Below, piece by piece: positions 21,329 to 33,946 of a stretch of DNA of 64,000 nucleotides. The stretch is taken from positions 186,001 to 250,000 of the forward strand of contig JAPDRN010000011.1 of assembly GCA_030247855.1 (NCBI GenBank), in the 5' to 3' direction. The notes under the pieces were generated by a model, which saw only the letters and a list, made by a program, of their open reading frames with translations, had not been told where the DNA came from and did not search any database. Source of the DNA: Knufia peltigerae. Lineage: Eukaryota; Ascomycota; Eurotiomycetes; Chaetothyriales; Trichomeriaceae. The translations under genes were made by a program, and so were the position numbers. Numbering within the stretch: position 1 is the first letter of the stretch; each line of letters begins with the position of its first letter.

Positions 21329-23546
21329 GTCAAGTTCCAATATCATTTACTCCCGTACTTGACGGGGTATTAGTTTTGTAAATAAGAGAAAATAGTGCTC
21401 TCGGTTAGATCCTCGTCTTGGGATGACGGTTATCGTCGGCTTTACTCGCTCCGTGAGTTCTTTTGGTTCTGGTTCATCGTCACCGCCAGGATTTTGGAGA
21501 TTTGTGATGACTCCATTAGACTTGGTCAGCGAATCTGGTGGATATGAGGTCCTTGATCGAAGTGAGGAATATCAAATTTTGGAGTTTATTAGAATCCGTC
21601 CTTTTACTATACTGTACTTCTCACGTCCTACTCGTATTCGTATCTGGATATGACCATCAAGTTTTGTGCATCGGATCAACGACGACCGCGAGTATTTTAT
21701 CTTACTGTCCATGGTCACGCTGAGTAGGCTGTCCAAGTGGAAACCCCGAAATTACAAATGAATAATACGACGGAGGACACGATGAAGAATATTACTGTTG
21801 GATGGCCGGAAACCGAAACCTCTAAACATAGATAGTGTGTCAGCATTGGTCGGCACTATCTAGCACGGAGTATAGGTTAGGTACTCCTCAGTTGAGGACG
21901 GACTGCGTCTCAGGGCAGCCCAATTATTATTGAGCAGCGGTCGCACGATTAATGAATTATACATTTCAAGCCTTGTAGAGCTGGCAAGATCCATGACTAA
22001 CACTAAACACTTATATAGTACTCGAATAATAGCTGACCGACCCAGATGGTAACGTAACGGGTGGTAGTCACAAGGACATGAGCCATGTGTGATACTACGG
22101 TAGAAGAGGACATCCAATTATTTATTCTGTCATAAGGTACAGATCTCCTGCCTCTTGGATTTCCTCACATAGCTAAAGTGGTCAAGGCTGGAGAGAAGGG
22201 AGCTCACCAGATTCAAAGCCCGGGGGTCGTGTCGCGGACCGAGGAGTTCCGGATTGCTTACAGTGAAAACATTGTTCCTTCCAGGGTTTTTGTACTTGCG
22301 GCTCCCAGGAACCATGACCATGTCAAGGCATTGATTGAACAGGAGCGCTTTAGGTCATTTATAACTCAAGTCTAGATGTTGACGTGTAGCACCCGGAGAA
22401 ATTGTCAAAAACGCTAGTCACCATCAGCAAGCGCATACCGGAGAAGAACGAAAGATATTTGAGCCGGGTATGTTATTATCCGCTGTACGCGGGAGTACAG
22501 CTCTTCTCATTCTAAATGGACAAGGCATTGTCTCGCTGACATGTACCTTGTTGTGTACTGAGGCGCCACTTATTTAATCCCGGCTCGGTGGGGAATCATC
22601 ATGTCGGTGCAAAACCTTGAAGAGATTTATTATTCATGTCTTGTACGGAACGTCGTACTCCGACAATAATGGGCCATTATTGTTGAAGCCCAAGCCGGGG
22701 CCAAAGTGTGGTATGAACGCGCAAAAGGCGGTTTTGATGTTGTTCATGAGTAAAACGCAGTTGATCCGCAGAAGCACGGAGTGTAGGCCTAGATGGTGGC
22801 AGGATTAAGGCTTCTAGGGATGCTATAAAAATATAAATCACGCGTGGTTGCTATGCACATGAGAATCGCTCGCATGTTCACTATAATATATGCACATCTA
22901 CTCAGTACAAGGGGCATCCATGCGACTGTTACAACGGCTCTATCGGCTGATGAATTGTGCTTTGAAGAATATTCTCTACCACAATGGAAGATTGTCAGTC
23001 GCCGACGTCGGCAATTCAGCACCTTGATGGAATGGAAATGATCAGGAAAAGGATGACGACGAGCACGAGCCATATGAGAGGCTGGTCGCCACTGACAAAG
23101 TTTCGTTGATCTCCATATCAGCCTCGGTTTGGGTCTAGCAAGGCTGCAACAAGGGCCGTCAAGCAGGGGGTTTTCGGCGAGTTAGATGCTGGACTACGGA
23201 TATGGCGGATACTTAACGCCTCCACCCACGGCAAAAAGCTTGATGAATTGCTTCTATGATCCTTCTCTTGCATGGCCGATCGTTTGCCGGTCCATCGAAA
23301 CATCAAAACAACCCCACTCACAAGTCCCATGGATCACCTTGTTGGATGGCCGTGTTTCTGCGAGACTTTCACCGCGGTGCCCATTCTCGATGCAACTTGT
23401 TGATCTGATTGACCGGGTACACATCCGCCCTGACGACTGAGGATTGGCGACACACATCGCACCTCGAGGCCTCAACCCACCTCCTCTCCGGAGACATGGG
23501 ATATCCACTGGAGAAATACTCCAGAGGAGTTGTTTTGTGCTCAAAG

Positions 23547-23553
23547 TATAAAG
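23547..23553 (+). promoter_or_regulatory. TATA box of the sugar/polyol transporter gene
   Basis: TATAAAG lies 94-100 bp upstream of the ATG at 23647. Confidence 0.5.
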
Positions 23554-23646
23554 ACGGGACTTCCCTCTCCATACTTGACACCCTCTCGATGAACTCTGTA
23601 CGATCAGTCCTCGTGTGAGAGTCCTACTGCCTGTTATAATCCCACC

Positions 23647-25485
23647 ATGGCCAACCCTGAAAAGCCTGGAGTCGATAACTCCACCACCCTCGCACACCTC
23701 GAACATGACAAGATCGACAACGATACCTCGAAGCCTGCGACCGCCCGACAAATGTCCATGGCGTCCCGAAGGCTCAGCGAGGCGCAGGCCATGAAACTCG
23801 CCGACGAAACCGCCATAGTCGACGACGAGATTGCTGAGTTCGAGGCTGCATTGGCCGAGAACCCCATCAAGAGCTCGTTCCTCAACCCTCAGATATCCTT
23901 CAACGACCCCCGTCACTTCACCTGGCTCCTCGTCGGCTTCGCCTCCATGGGTGGTATGCTCTCGGGTCTGGACCAGAGTGTCATCTCCGGCGCGCTGCTC
24001 TACATGCCCGACGATCTACACCTCAGCACCTCACAAGTCAGCTTGACCAGCTCGGCGGTGCCACTGGGCGCCATCGGCGGTGCTCTCATCCTAGGTCCGA
24101 CCAACGAACTCGTCGGGAGGAAAATGGCCATCATCATCTCCCTCATTCTCTACACCATCGGCGGCGCTCTCGAGGCCGGAGCCATCAATTTCGGCATGAT
24201 CGTCGCCGCTCGTGTCATCCTGGGCATGGGCTTGGGTCTCGAAGGTGGTACCGTCCCCGTCTACGTCGCCGAGTCCGTCGAGAAAAAGTACCGTGGCAAC
24301 CTGGTCAGTTTGTACCAGTTCATGATCGCCTTCGGTGAGGTCATAGGCTACGTGGTGGCCGCCATATTCGTCAACGTCCACTCTGGTGGGTGGCGATACA
24401 TGCTCGGCTCATCGTTGGTTTTTAGCACAATCATGTTGGTCGGAATGATGTGGATGCCCGAGTCTCCCAGAATGTTGATGCACAAGGGCAAAACCCTCGA
24501 GGCTTTTGCCGTGTGGAAGCGCATCCGAGGTCTCGAAAGGGAAGAGGACCGCAAGGAATTCTTCATCATGCACCACGCTCTCGACCACGAAGCTAGAGAG
24601 GGCGACACAAAACGCAAGAGATTCGTCTGGCTCGACTTCTTTACCGTACCGCGCGCGAGACGATCGATCGTTTATGCAAACATTATGATCGCCCTGGGTC
24701 AATTGACGGGTATCAATGCCATCGTACGTTACTTGCTCTTTTCTGCTTGTCAATGTTTGCAGTCTCGGAAAACACATACTGACGTGTCCCTTTCATAGAT
24801 GTACTACATGAGTACCTTGATGTCACAAATCGGCTTCGACAAGAAACAGTCGGTCTTCATGTCACTCGTGGGGGGTGGGTCGTTGCTCCTCGGTACCATC
24901 CCGGGCGTCTTGTTCATGGAAAAGTACGGCCGTCGATTCTGGGCCAACATGATGCTCCCGTGCTTCTTCGTCGGCCTGATCCTGGTGGGTGTCTCTTACC
25001 AGACGCACACCTTGGTCGCCACCGAGGGCCTGTACCTGACGGGCATCATCCTGTACAATGGCTTCTTCGGCTCGTACGCCTGCCTGACGTGGGTCTTGCC
25101 GTCCGAGGTCTTCCCGACGTACCTGAGGTCCTACGGCATGGAGTCCACCGACGTCAACTTGTTCTTCTGCAGCTGGCTCGTCACCTACTTCTTCCTGGAC
25201 ATGCAGCGGGCCATGACCAAGACCGGGTTGACCCTCGGGTTCTACGGGGGGATCGCCGTGCTCGGGTGGATCTACCAGATCTTGTTCATGCCAGAAACCA
25301 AGAACAAGACCCTCGAAGAGATTGACCTGATCTTCAGCCAACCCACGGGCGAGCTGGTCCGACAGAACCTCCGCAACACCACGAGGACCATGAGTGATCT
25401 TGCCCATTTCAGGTTCGGAAAGGTCTTTTCCCCCGCCGAGGATAGTCATGCCGGTGAAGAACAAATCCACGACGTCAAGGTGTAA
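23647..25485 (+). CDS. MFS sugar/polyol transporter (myo-inositol-transporter-like)
   Basis: Predicted H+-coupled importer in the plasma membrane, about 587 residues with 12 helices. Exons are 23647-24723 and 24799-25485; the 75-bp intron starts GTACGT and ends TAG. A cytosolic N-tail of about 95 residues precedes helix 1. Sugar-porter signatures are visible: GRKMA after helix 2, RVILGMGLGLEGGTVPVYVAE, PESPRML, GQLTGINAIMYYMS in helix 7 and PETKNKTLEEID at the end of helix 12. The segment MYYMSTLM resembles inositol-type porters more than hexose porters, but the substrate is not certain. The start is in a CACCATGG context. It is convergent with the FAD monooxygenase gene. Confidence 0.93.
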
Positions 25486-25749
25486 CTAATCTACGGACGA
25501 TTCACACACCATGTACACACACCACGCTGATGAACTAAGAGCCGTTTTGGCCGGCAATTGAAGAAGCGGCCTTGTTTACACGATGCTTTACTTGCGAAGT
25601 AAAGAGCAAAGTTTACATACCTACACATAAGTCATGACGGGTGAATTGTAGATAAAGTAAAACACATCACAACTACTCCGTACGACTTCTGTACATATAT
25701 GTCTTGAGAGATTTCTTTTTTTTTTCTGTTTTCACAATCGATTTAATAA

Positions 25750-27269
25750 TCAGTTGACACCTCCAGTCGCAACGGCCTGAGGCAATGGCACCTCTGACGC
25801 CACCGCTCCCACCTTTTCGCTGGTGGTGTTGGTGGTGGCGGCCGGTTTCTTGGAGTAGTACTGAGTGAAATCATGCATGAGTGCGTTTGCGCCGTTTTGC
25901 ATCTCCTTTGCGAATTCCAGATCCGTCTCTGCGCGTTTCAACATCTGAAGGAACTGATCTTTTTCCATGGCGGTGTCGGGGTCCTGGTCGAACAACCTCA
26001 AGATGTTGTCACTCGAGATCGGGTTGATGATTTCATTGTACTTTTTCATCCGGATCTCCGAGTACTTGTCCAGGATAGAGTCGTCGGCCAAACCGTCGTA
26101 AATGCCCACGAGACAATCATAAAGGCCACCAATGTCGACGATCCCACCCGTCAGACCCATACCGCCGAATGGGTTACATACTGATTGGATGAGGTCAGTG
26201 CAGATACCAAGACGTGGACGAAAAGGGGCACGGGAGAGAAAGAAAAGTAAAGACTTACAATGAGCAGCATCAGCAGCCAAACAAAATCTTCCAACTCTCA
26301 TCTTGGGAGCCAATCTCTGATGAATTTTGTAGGGGCTGAAGTTGACGACGTTGTATTGATCGGGTTCCGGATGACCGGGCAAAAAGGTCTTGAATTTCAT
26401 CGGTAGACGTTCACGAAGTTGTTCGGTGGTGAGGCCCGGCTTTTCACCATAAGTAATACGCCATAACCCGTCCGTGCCGATACGTGCGGCCATGAAGAAG
26501 TGTTCGGGGTGAATGATGAAGTTGGAATCTAGCCATTTGTACGGTTCAAAGTCGTAGTATGTCTGTTGTTGTGCCCACAAGATGAATTGTTAGTCATGAC
26601 ACGAGACCACACGATAGGCGGTAATATAGGCGTGGGTAAATAATAACATCAAGGGGGGTGTGTTTTGACTGGTGAGTCAGTTTTTCTTACATTCGTAGCG
26701 ACAATTTGATTCTCCCACGTCTTGCCGGGGAATTCCCAGTCTCCAAACAAGGACCGTCGGACTTGACTGTTGGCGCCGTCACAGCCGACGATGTACTTCG
26801 CCTCGAGTTTTTTGGGACCTTCGGGGGTCTCGACGTTGACCCAGGCCTTGTCGTCGTCCTGGCCCAGGGAGACGACCTTGTAACCCCAGTTGACGGTGGC
26901 GGAAGGTTGTCGTTGGAGGTGGTCGTAGATGATCTTGCCCAGTTTGTTGAGGGGCAGGCAGACCATGCGGTCTGGGTAGTCTCCCATGACATTCATGTCG
27001 ACCCCCGTGAGGTACGTGCCGTCGATTTTCCTCCAGCAGACCGAGTTGGGGAGGAATCCTTGCTCGCGCATCTCCCCCACCACGCCGGCGCGGTTGAGTT
27101 CGTGCATCGCCGGAGGGCCGTAGTGAGTCGCCCTCGGGTTCCTGTCGAGTTCGTAGGTCAGGTCGACCAGTTGGACGGGGATACCTCGTTTGGCCAACAA
27201 CAGACCCAACAGGAGTCCCGATGGGCCGGCCCCTACGATGATGACCCACGGTTTAGGGTCGGACGACAT
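25750..27269 (-). CDS. FAD-dependent aromatic hydroxylase (group A flavoprotein monooxygenase)
   Basis: Predicted NAD(P)H-dependent ring hydroxylase of the p-hydroxybenzoate hydroxylase/PheA superfamily, about 437 residues. Exons are 27269-26691, 26562-26259 and 26180-25750; introns of 128 and 78 bp start GTAAGA and GTAAGT. The N-terminal FAD fold has GAGPSGLLLG, the DG motif reads CDGANSQVR and the GD motif reads [22 protein letters not shown]. The usual GD glycine (AGDAAH) is alanine here. The region NTYYDFEPYKW is typical of fungal members. The substrate is not known. The neighbouring sugar/polyol transporter is convergent, and the NmrA-like oxidoreductase is upstream on the same strand. 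Confidence 0.9.
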
Positions 27270-27758
27270 GGTTGCGTCTTCTTGCAGGTATGCTTGTCGG
27301 GGAAAAAAGTACTTGTCAGAGAGAAAAAGAGGAACGAGAGCCTAAGAGATTCCGTTTGTTTATGGACGAGCAATCAATAGACTCTTATATCGTTTCTAGG
27401 AAAGAATCAAACCACTAACAACGGAGTAAAATGGTCGGCAAGTCATTCATCATCATCATCATTATTACCTACTGTGACCATTCCTCTGGGAGAGAGAGAG
27501 AGCAACAACTGATCTGGAGAAACAATGTGGGGTATTTGGGATTAAAAGTGGTAATGATGGGGTTCTTCCTTTGGGGAAAGCAGGTCACACAGACACACAG
27601 CCAACGAAATACGGTCCGGTACCTGTGGGAGGTACGAGTGCACGTACTGTCGATAGAGGTGCCCTAAATACCAAATGCAGTAGGTATTTAGACAATAATG
27701 GAAGTTGGTGGCTCATAATTCCGGATGCTAAAAGTATCATATGATGGTCCTGTATCGT
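27270..27758. other. Intergenic region
   Basis: Promoter of the FAD hydroxylase and 3' side of the NmrA-like gene. It contains a short (GA)n run near 27490-27502. Nothing else seen. Confidence 0.5.
27384..27389 (-). promoter_or_regulatory. TATA-like box of the FAD hydroxylase gene
   Basis: The minus strand reads ATATAAGAG here, 115-120 bp upstream of the ATG at 27269. Confidence 0.4.
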
Positions 27759-28839
27759 TTATTCTCGAGACGGCGACTCCCTGCGTGTTTCTGTAACATC
27801 CCCAATTGCATGTCGAATGATGCTCTCCAGACTCTGTCTCTGAAGGCCAAGTGTCCGGCCAAAGTCCAGACCGGTCTTGAGGTCAACGGCTCCACAACCG
27901 TTGAAGTTCAAGGCCACAGCGTAATTCAGATACGCTCCTCTCAGGTTCCCTTGTGCCTGGAGCTGCCGACCCTTTTCCAAAACACTCTGTACACTCACAT
28001 CGGAGACTTTCCACTCGTTACCTGTCACTTGTTGACATATCTCGAGCACTTCTAGACCGGAATATTCCACTTCGGCAACGTAGATGCGCCGGTTCCTCGT
28101 CTCGTCATCTGGGAGCAACAAGGAAGCCACAATGGCATTCGCCACGAACTCGACCGTGCATCCTGTCGCTGCGTGTTTTCCTTTGTCGTACAGTACTGCT
28201 TCTTGATGCGCCAGGTCGAACCCACACATGCCACCCTTGAGGCCCCAATCGAGAAAGCTACCCGTGACGAGTGCCGTGTAGGTTATCGATCCCTCAGCGG
28301 CGATTTCACTCAACCTGTCAGCCCAAGATACGCGTTCACCGATAAGGTTGCCCTCTCCGAGTTCCCGTGCTGTCGCGTGAGTGACATCAAAGGTATACTC
28401 GGACGGCATGAAGCGTGTGACCCCAGCTTGGATGGCGGCTTCAACCAACCTTGGTTCCACTGATACAACGAATTATCAGCAAGAACATGTGGAGGAGAAA
28501 ACGTTGCCGAGGATGCACCACCTAGGTGGTGATGGTAGAAGTAGAAGGAGAAGTAGTAACAGATTACCAGAACTTACGCTTCACTGCCACGGCGGAATTC
28601 AGAGTCGATATCAGGACGTCCTGATCCCGTAGTGCTTGGACGAGAGGACTGCTCTCCGACACGTCATCGAGTGCATCCACGATCACAGTTGTGACATGCG
28701 AGGGTGGTTTGTGGGTTGAAGTACTTCGGGTGATGAGCGTGAGGTCGAACACGTCCCTTTTCCGCAGGAATGCTTCGACGACAGGTGAACCGAGCAGACC
28801 TGTACCACCAACGATTGCGATATGCCTGGGCCTGGACAT
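27759..28839 (-). CDS. NmrA-like / isoflavone-reductase-like oxidoreductase
   Basis: Atypical SDR of about 320 residues. Members are NADP-binding reductases or redox sensors; the role here is unknown. Exon 1 is 28839-28578 and exon 2 is 28459-27759; the 118-bp intron starts GTAAGT and ends CAG. The N-terminal nucleotide motif is GGTGLLGSPVV (GxxGxxG). A central segment RFMPSEYTFDVTHA matches the family's conserved RF-PSEFG-type region. There is no YxxxK motif, as expected for this group. A TATAAAG box lies about 103 bp upstream. It sits head-to-tail behind the FAD hydroxylase, so both may act on related aromatic compounds. Confidence 0.88.
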
Positions 28840-30170
28840 TTTTGGCTTTGACTTTCACTCTTGCCGAGACGGAATCGAGGTGCTGAGAAGGACAGGTTGA
28901 CAGATGGAACTCATCCTTACAACTCGCATGGCTTGAACTGTCTTTATATCTGTCTTCTCAACTTATAGTCTTACTCATAAATAGCATGTTGTTGCAGTTC
29001 GCGGACAACGGCTGACATGAACGGTGAGCCAATTCGACCGTTATATCCGCCAGGTAAGCCAGCCTTGCATGACTGGATTTGTCACCAGCAAGTAATGTGC
29101 CTTACCATAGGACCGAGAGAATGACATACATCTCGGCCTCTTGTCGTTGCAATGGCCATCCGAATTTGGCCATGATCAGGCAGTGACCTTTTGGTTGATT
29201 CAGAACAAGGCTGCGAATTTTGTGCTGACAGTAAGTCACAAAAGTCTTTTTGGAAAAAGAAAAGGTCTCAATCAGATGATGACGACGCCTGAAGTTGTAT
29301 TCGAGAGAAGCTCAAAGTCTGTAAACATCCCGTGTTTGTAAGTCCTTGCCTTGAGCACCCTAGTGCATCTAGCCCAATTTGTATACGCCGGGACAAAAAT
29401 AGTTACGGACGCACTGACAACCATCCCCGATCACTCCCCCTTCTTATTATTGTAACTCTGCGGGGAGAGGGAACTAGAACTCACCACCATTGAAAGCCTG
29501 ATGGAAGCATTGGCCAACAACCCTCGTGTTTGCTTACGCAAGTCGGCGAACCCAGGCGAGTGAGAAGAAGTACCCAGATCCACTTCTCCGGTCGATGAGA
29601 GGAGCCCACTCTATGGAGATGGTAGTTTTCTTCAGCCGTTCAGCTCGTGATACTTTCCGATAGCAGTTGGACTCATTTTTATTAATCCCCGCCCTCCGTA
29701 GTATCGAATGGATTTCCCAATTGAGAAGTCCATTGTGCCACCAAAAGTGCAATTTCACATTGGTTTTCCAATCAACGCAAGGCTCTCTTGGGGCTTAAGG
29801 CCACCAGCCGCGCGGAACATGCTGTAAGTCATTCGCACGAGTGACCGACGTAACAGCCTCACCCGGCCGCAGAGATCCCCGTTTGGCATCATGCGCGAGC
29901 TCCAGCCATACAAGCTTTCCCTCCAGGATGCATCTGCTGGCCATTGGCTACCATTCAGCACGATGGTTTTTGGGTCCCGATACCCTTGGCCCTGGCCAGC
30001 ATCTCAAGAAAAGCGATGACATCAATTCCAACAAATGTATAACTGAACAGTGCGGCAGCTGGAAGGCTTTTAAGTACGTGGTGCCGGTCCTTTCGAAAAA
30101 GGTGCAGACGACTTTTCTCATACGCTCTCATTTCAGATAGACAGCGAATACGAACACCAGAACCAGCACC
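28840..30170. other. Intergenic region between divergent genes
   Basis: 1.3 kb separating the NmrA-like and phospholipase B starts. Only small unsupported open frames. No clear TATA box was found for the phospholipase. Confidence 0.5.
28942..28948 (-). promoter_or_regulatory. TATA box of the NmrA-like gene
   Basis: The minus strand reads TATAAAG, 103-109 bp upstream of the ATG at 28839. Confidence 0.5.
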
Positions 30171-32291
30171 ATGTGGTTTCTTCGTGACTTGATGTTGCCT
30201 GTGGCAGGTACTGAATCTCCTCCTTCTTCTTGTTCTTCGTCGGTGGTTCTTAGCTAATTGCCTTCATAGCGCTCGGCACCACCGTTTCCGCATACAGCTT
30301 TGACAGCTACGCTCCCGTGTACAAACAGTGTCCCGCCAAGGAGCAATGGATCAGACCCGCAAACGGTCTGTCTGACGAAGAACGGGACTGGGTGAAGGGG
30401 CGTAAAGGTGTTGTCGTCGATGCTTTTGGCGACTACCTTGAACGTCTCAACATCTCAGGCCTGGATGTCTCTGGATTGCGAAAGGCCATGCAGAAGAACC
30501 AGAACTCTGGTGTCCCCGTCATCGGCATGGCTATCAGCGGGGGCGGCTGGGCGTCGTCGCTCACAGGCACAGGGGCTTTGAGAGCCTTCGATGGTCGCTT
30601 CTCTGATGCCATCGACCAACGCACCGGTGGACTGCTCCAGAGTCTCACGTACTTTGCGGGCCTCTCGGGAGGAGCGTGGCCGCCCATGTCCCTGGCTACT
30701 TACAATTTCCCAACCGTCAACGACATGGTGGCCAACTGGCATACTGACATTGATCGGCTCTTCAACCAACCCAACAACAGCATGTACGCCGCGAACGATA
30801 CAGTAATCTTCGAAGATATTGGCGCAAAGTTTCAGGCAGGATTCGATGTCGGCGTGTCAGATTACCTCGGGTTGGGCTTTGGCTATGAGTTCCTGCCACC
30901 TCCGAATGGTGGCCTCAATGTCACACTCTCGAGCGTTCGCAACCTCAGCAATTTCGTGAATCATTCCATGCCAATGCCCATCTTCCAGGCCGCCAGACTT
31001 ACCGATGATGACATCAAGTTTTTCGGCTTCAAGGTTCCCTATGCGAATGCCAGCCTGGTAGGTTCAAGAGCCTCTCTTCAGGAGTTGTACAGCTGACATT
31101 GGGTTCCTAGTTTGAGATGACGCCATTTGAATTTGGTACCTGGCTAGGATCTGCAGGATCCGCGACAGGATTTACGCCCATGGAATACCTGGGAACAACA
31201 CTCCAAGATGGAAAAGTGGCGGGCAATAGCTCATCCTGCGTGGTTGGTTTCGACCGTGCCAGGTATGTATTCCTTGGAACACTTACACCGCTCGGAACAA
31301 TGAGACTGATCTCTCCCATAGCTACATCATGGGACTTGCAGCATCTGCATTCAATTTCTGGTATATCGAAGCCTTGTCCAATGGAACACTGGCGCAATTT
31401 TCCAAGAGATCAAACGCCGCGGAGCACAGCCTTGCAAAACGTGCAGACTTCCCTGCAGCAACCGTCGAGAGCTTGTTCGATGCATTCCAAGAGTACTTCA
31501 ACCTTACCAAGCAACAGACGGTGTCTCCCATCATACCGAATCCCTTCGCGGGTATGCCGGGTACCAAAGGGCCCGAGCCTGCCACACTCAGCCTCGCCGA
31601 TGGATCGGAGATGGGTCAGTCCATACCATTTTGGCCAATGATTCAACCAGCCCGGAATGTCGACTTCATGTAAGATCTTCCCCCCTGATTGTATTATAAG
31701 TATAAGACATTGACTTGCTACAGTATCTCCTGGGACAATGATGAGGACGCGAACCCATACGGCTGGAACAACGGAACCAACCTCTACAATACCTATATCC
31801 AGGCTCGTCGCAATGGCCTACCGTTCCCCGAGATTCCTCCTCCTGCCACCATGATCAAGCGCAACTACACTCAAAAGCCCGTCTTCTTTGGCTGCAACCC
31901 AGAGTACACCACGACGAGAGACCTCAGCAGTCCAATTGTTCTCGAGATGATGAACACCCCGTACAGCGGATACACCAACTACACCTGGTTCAAGACAACC
32001 TTCACAGCAGTTCAGATGCAGGAAATCTTGATCAACAGCTGGGACGTGGTCACCCAAGGGAATAGCACTCTCGAGTCAGACTGGGTTCAATGCATTGGCT
32101 GCGCTGCAGTGGACAGAACCCTGAGCAAGTTGAATATCACTCGACCTGATCAGTGCGAGAAGTGCTTGCAGAAGTACTGCTGGGATGGTACGTACGACGA
32201 CGAGTCCAATGTTCCCATCATCGACCCATCCCTGGCTCTGTACCCGAACATCAGTTTCGCCCAGTGGAACGCATCATACCCGTTCAATTAG
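30171..32291 (+). CDS. Secreted phospholipase B / lysophospholipase
   Basis: Extracellular or wall-associated enzyme predicted to release fatty acids from (lyso)phospholipids. The five exons are 30171-30207, 30270-31057, 31111-31262, 31322-31669 and 31724-32291 (about 630 residues). All four introns (54-62 bp) are GT-AG. Exon 1 gives the start of a signal peptide (MWFLRDLMLPVAALGTTVSA). The PLB/cPLA2 catalytic domain shows the oxyanion loop SGGGWASSL, the nucleophile motif GLSGGAW and the late Asp region SWDNDEDANPYGWNNGT. Many N-glycosylation sites (NxS/T) and paired cysteines fit secretion. The C-terminus lacks a hydrophobic GPI signal, so it is probably soluble. Motif variants (SGGGW for SGGGY, GLSGGAW for GLSGGSW) are mild. 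Confidence 0.92.
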
Positions 32292-33946
32292 TGATTGAGG
32301 ACGACGGTCTGGAAAGAACCTCATCACGCAAGAGCCTAGATAGTAAGCAGGTAATATTAATAGCATGGACATTCACTCGGTCTGAGTGAATCACCGAAAT
32401 CTCTCTTGGCGAACAATAACAAAAACTCATCCCATAACCCCCAAAGGGATCACGGGAATAGAAAACCAAGGTAGCCTGATTTTAAAGGAGCAACACCGAT
32501 GCGACACGAACCCTACCACCCATTACTCCCGACTCTCTCCAGAATATTGCTAAAGGTCACAGGCGACATGCTGGTAAACATTGCGCTAATGACCTTCAGA
32601 AGGGATTTTGGGTACGATGAAGGAAGGCCTTTTGTGTTCAGATTACGAGTTCCATTGTTGAACAAAATTTGGAAACCGTAATATATCAAGTATCAATTAT
32701 CTGTGACTGTTTAGGTGGATGTTTGCACCAAGGAGTGTTGTATAATGTTGTCCTGTGAAGGGAGGGATAGACAGTATGTGAGAGTAGTTGTTGGAAAGTG
32801 TTGAGTGAATTGAAGGTGTGAGAAAATAGTTGATGGACTCGCTGACTAAGGAAGATATTGCGGAGAATGGTCTCTATACTCGACAGAAATCTTTGATGGG
32901 CTTGGTCGTACGGTGGATCTTTAGGAACTCGACACGCATCGGCCTCTCTTGAAATATTCTTGAACGGAATCGGTGTCGACATCATCGATCGACAAGTTCG
33001 CCATCGCAATCTCACCTTATCTCTTGTGATGTTTTTGAAGAGGAGAGATTTGCGCCGACCATCTCCGCCCACTATCGTACAGAAAGACCACTTGTTTCAC
33101 CAAGATGAATGTCAAATGCTCAGGGGAACGAGTAGCACGACCGCTGACAGCCCCATCAACCTGTCAACCATGGTGCAATGAACAAATCAAGATGTATCAG
33201 ACGAGAATGGGCCCAGGCCTTCCAATGCCCCTTGCTATCGATCCAGGGGATTTTGCCCATCAAACCTCCACTTCGAATTTCTTTGCCTTGATACCGTACA
33301 ATCCTCTTGAATCCTCACAGCCACGATGTGCGTCCCTGGATTTTTACTTGTGGGATGATCCTGTCCGCTGGAGATCCCATATTTCCGGCCCGGCGATGGC
33401 AGCTAAGAGGCTCCCTCTCGATCCTACCGAGGCTCACTCAACTCAAGCGTCAGGGTTTGGAGGGCTTTGCATCAGGTTCCGGAACGTCCCTACTACTTCT
33501 GTTCCTCGTATGCAAGAAAACAACAAAATGCCATCTACAAAAACACCAGAGAACTAATTTAGCTGATATAACCGTGCACAACCATCTCTCTATGACGCAA
33601 ACCTCTATCGCAAGAGATACGATACACGTCGCGTCAATGGACGACGCCAACGCAATAATCTCTACAAGGTGAGCCCACGCGTAAGTGTCACAGAGCAGTC
33701 AAAACACCATTGACAGCCTCTACACCAAATCATGCAACCCAGTGCCCACTGACCCTTTTTCCCTGGCCACCTTGAATCTTCGTTATGGCAGCGCACTGGG
33801 GGCTATTATCGGATTTGCTTGGCTTTAGTCCTGCGTCGTATGAATTTCTTTTTTCTATTCTTTTGTTTCGGAAGCTTCATTGTCGTGTCGTGTCGTCCGT
33901 TTTGCAGGCGAAGATACGAAATCTAAACAAGAGTCGACCACAAGAC
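32292..33946. other. Intergenic region
   Basis: 1.65 kb between the phospholipase stop and the chosen start of the beta-mannosyltransferase. The transferase frame is open from an earlier ATG at 33785. Open frames at 32686-33072 (minus) and 33105-33557 (plus) have no domain or neighbour support. Confidence 0.5.

Larger units (their letters stand above)
20943..23646. other. Large intergenic region (2.7 kb)
   Basis: The longest gene-free stretch of the window, between two divergent start codons. It holds the aminotransferase promoter, the (ACT)n repeat and the sugar-transporter promoter. The middle (about 21.4-22.9 kb) looks AT-rich and has many stops in all frames. I could not recognise a decayed gene or element. 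Confidence 0.5.

Noticed and set aside
24862..25470. 202-codon open frame on the minus strand
   Set aside because: Antisense to the GC-rich exon 2 of the sugar/polyol transporter; composition is highly charged and without any domain.
32686..33072. 128-codon minus-strand open frame
   Set aside because: AT-rich intergenic composition, no recognisable motif.
33105..33557. 150-codon open frame upstream of the beta-mannosyltransferase
   Set aside because: No domain, no signal, no splice support; probably chance.
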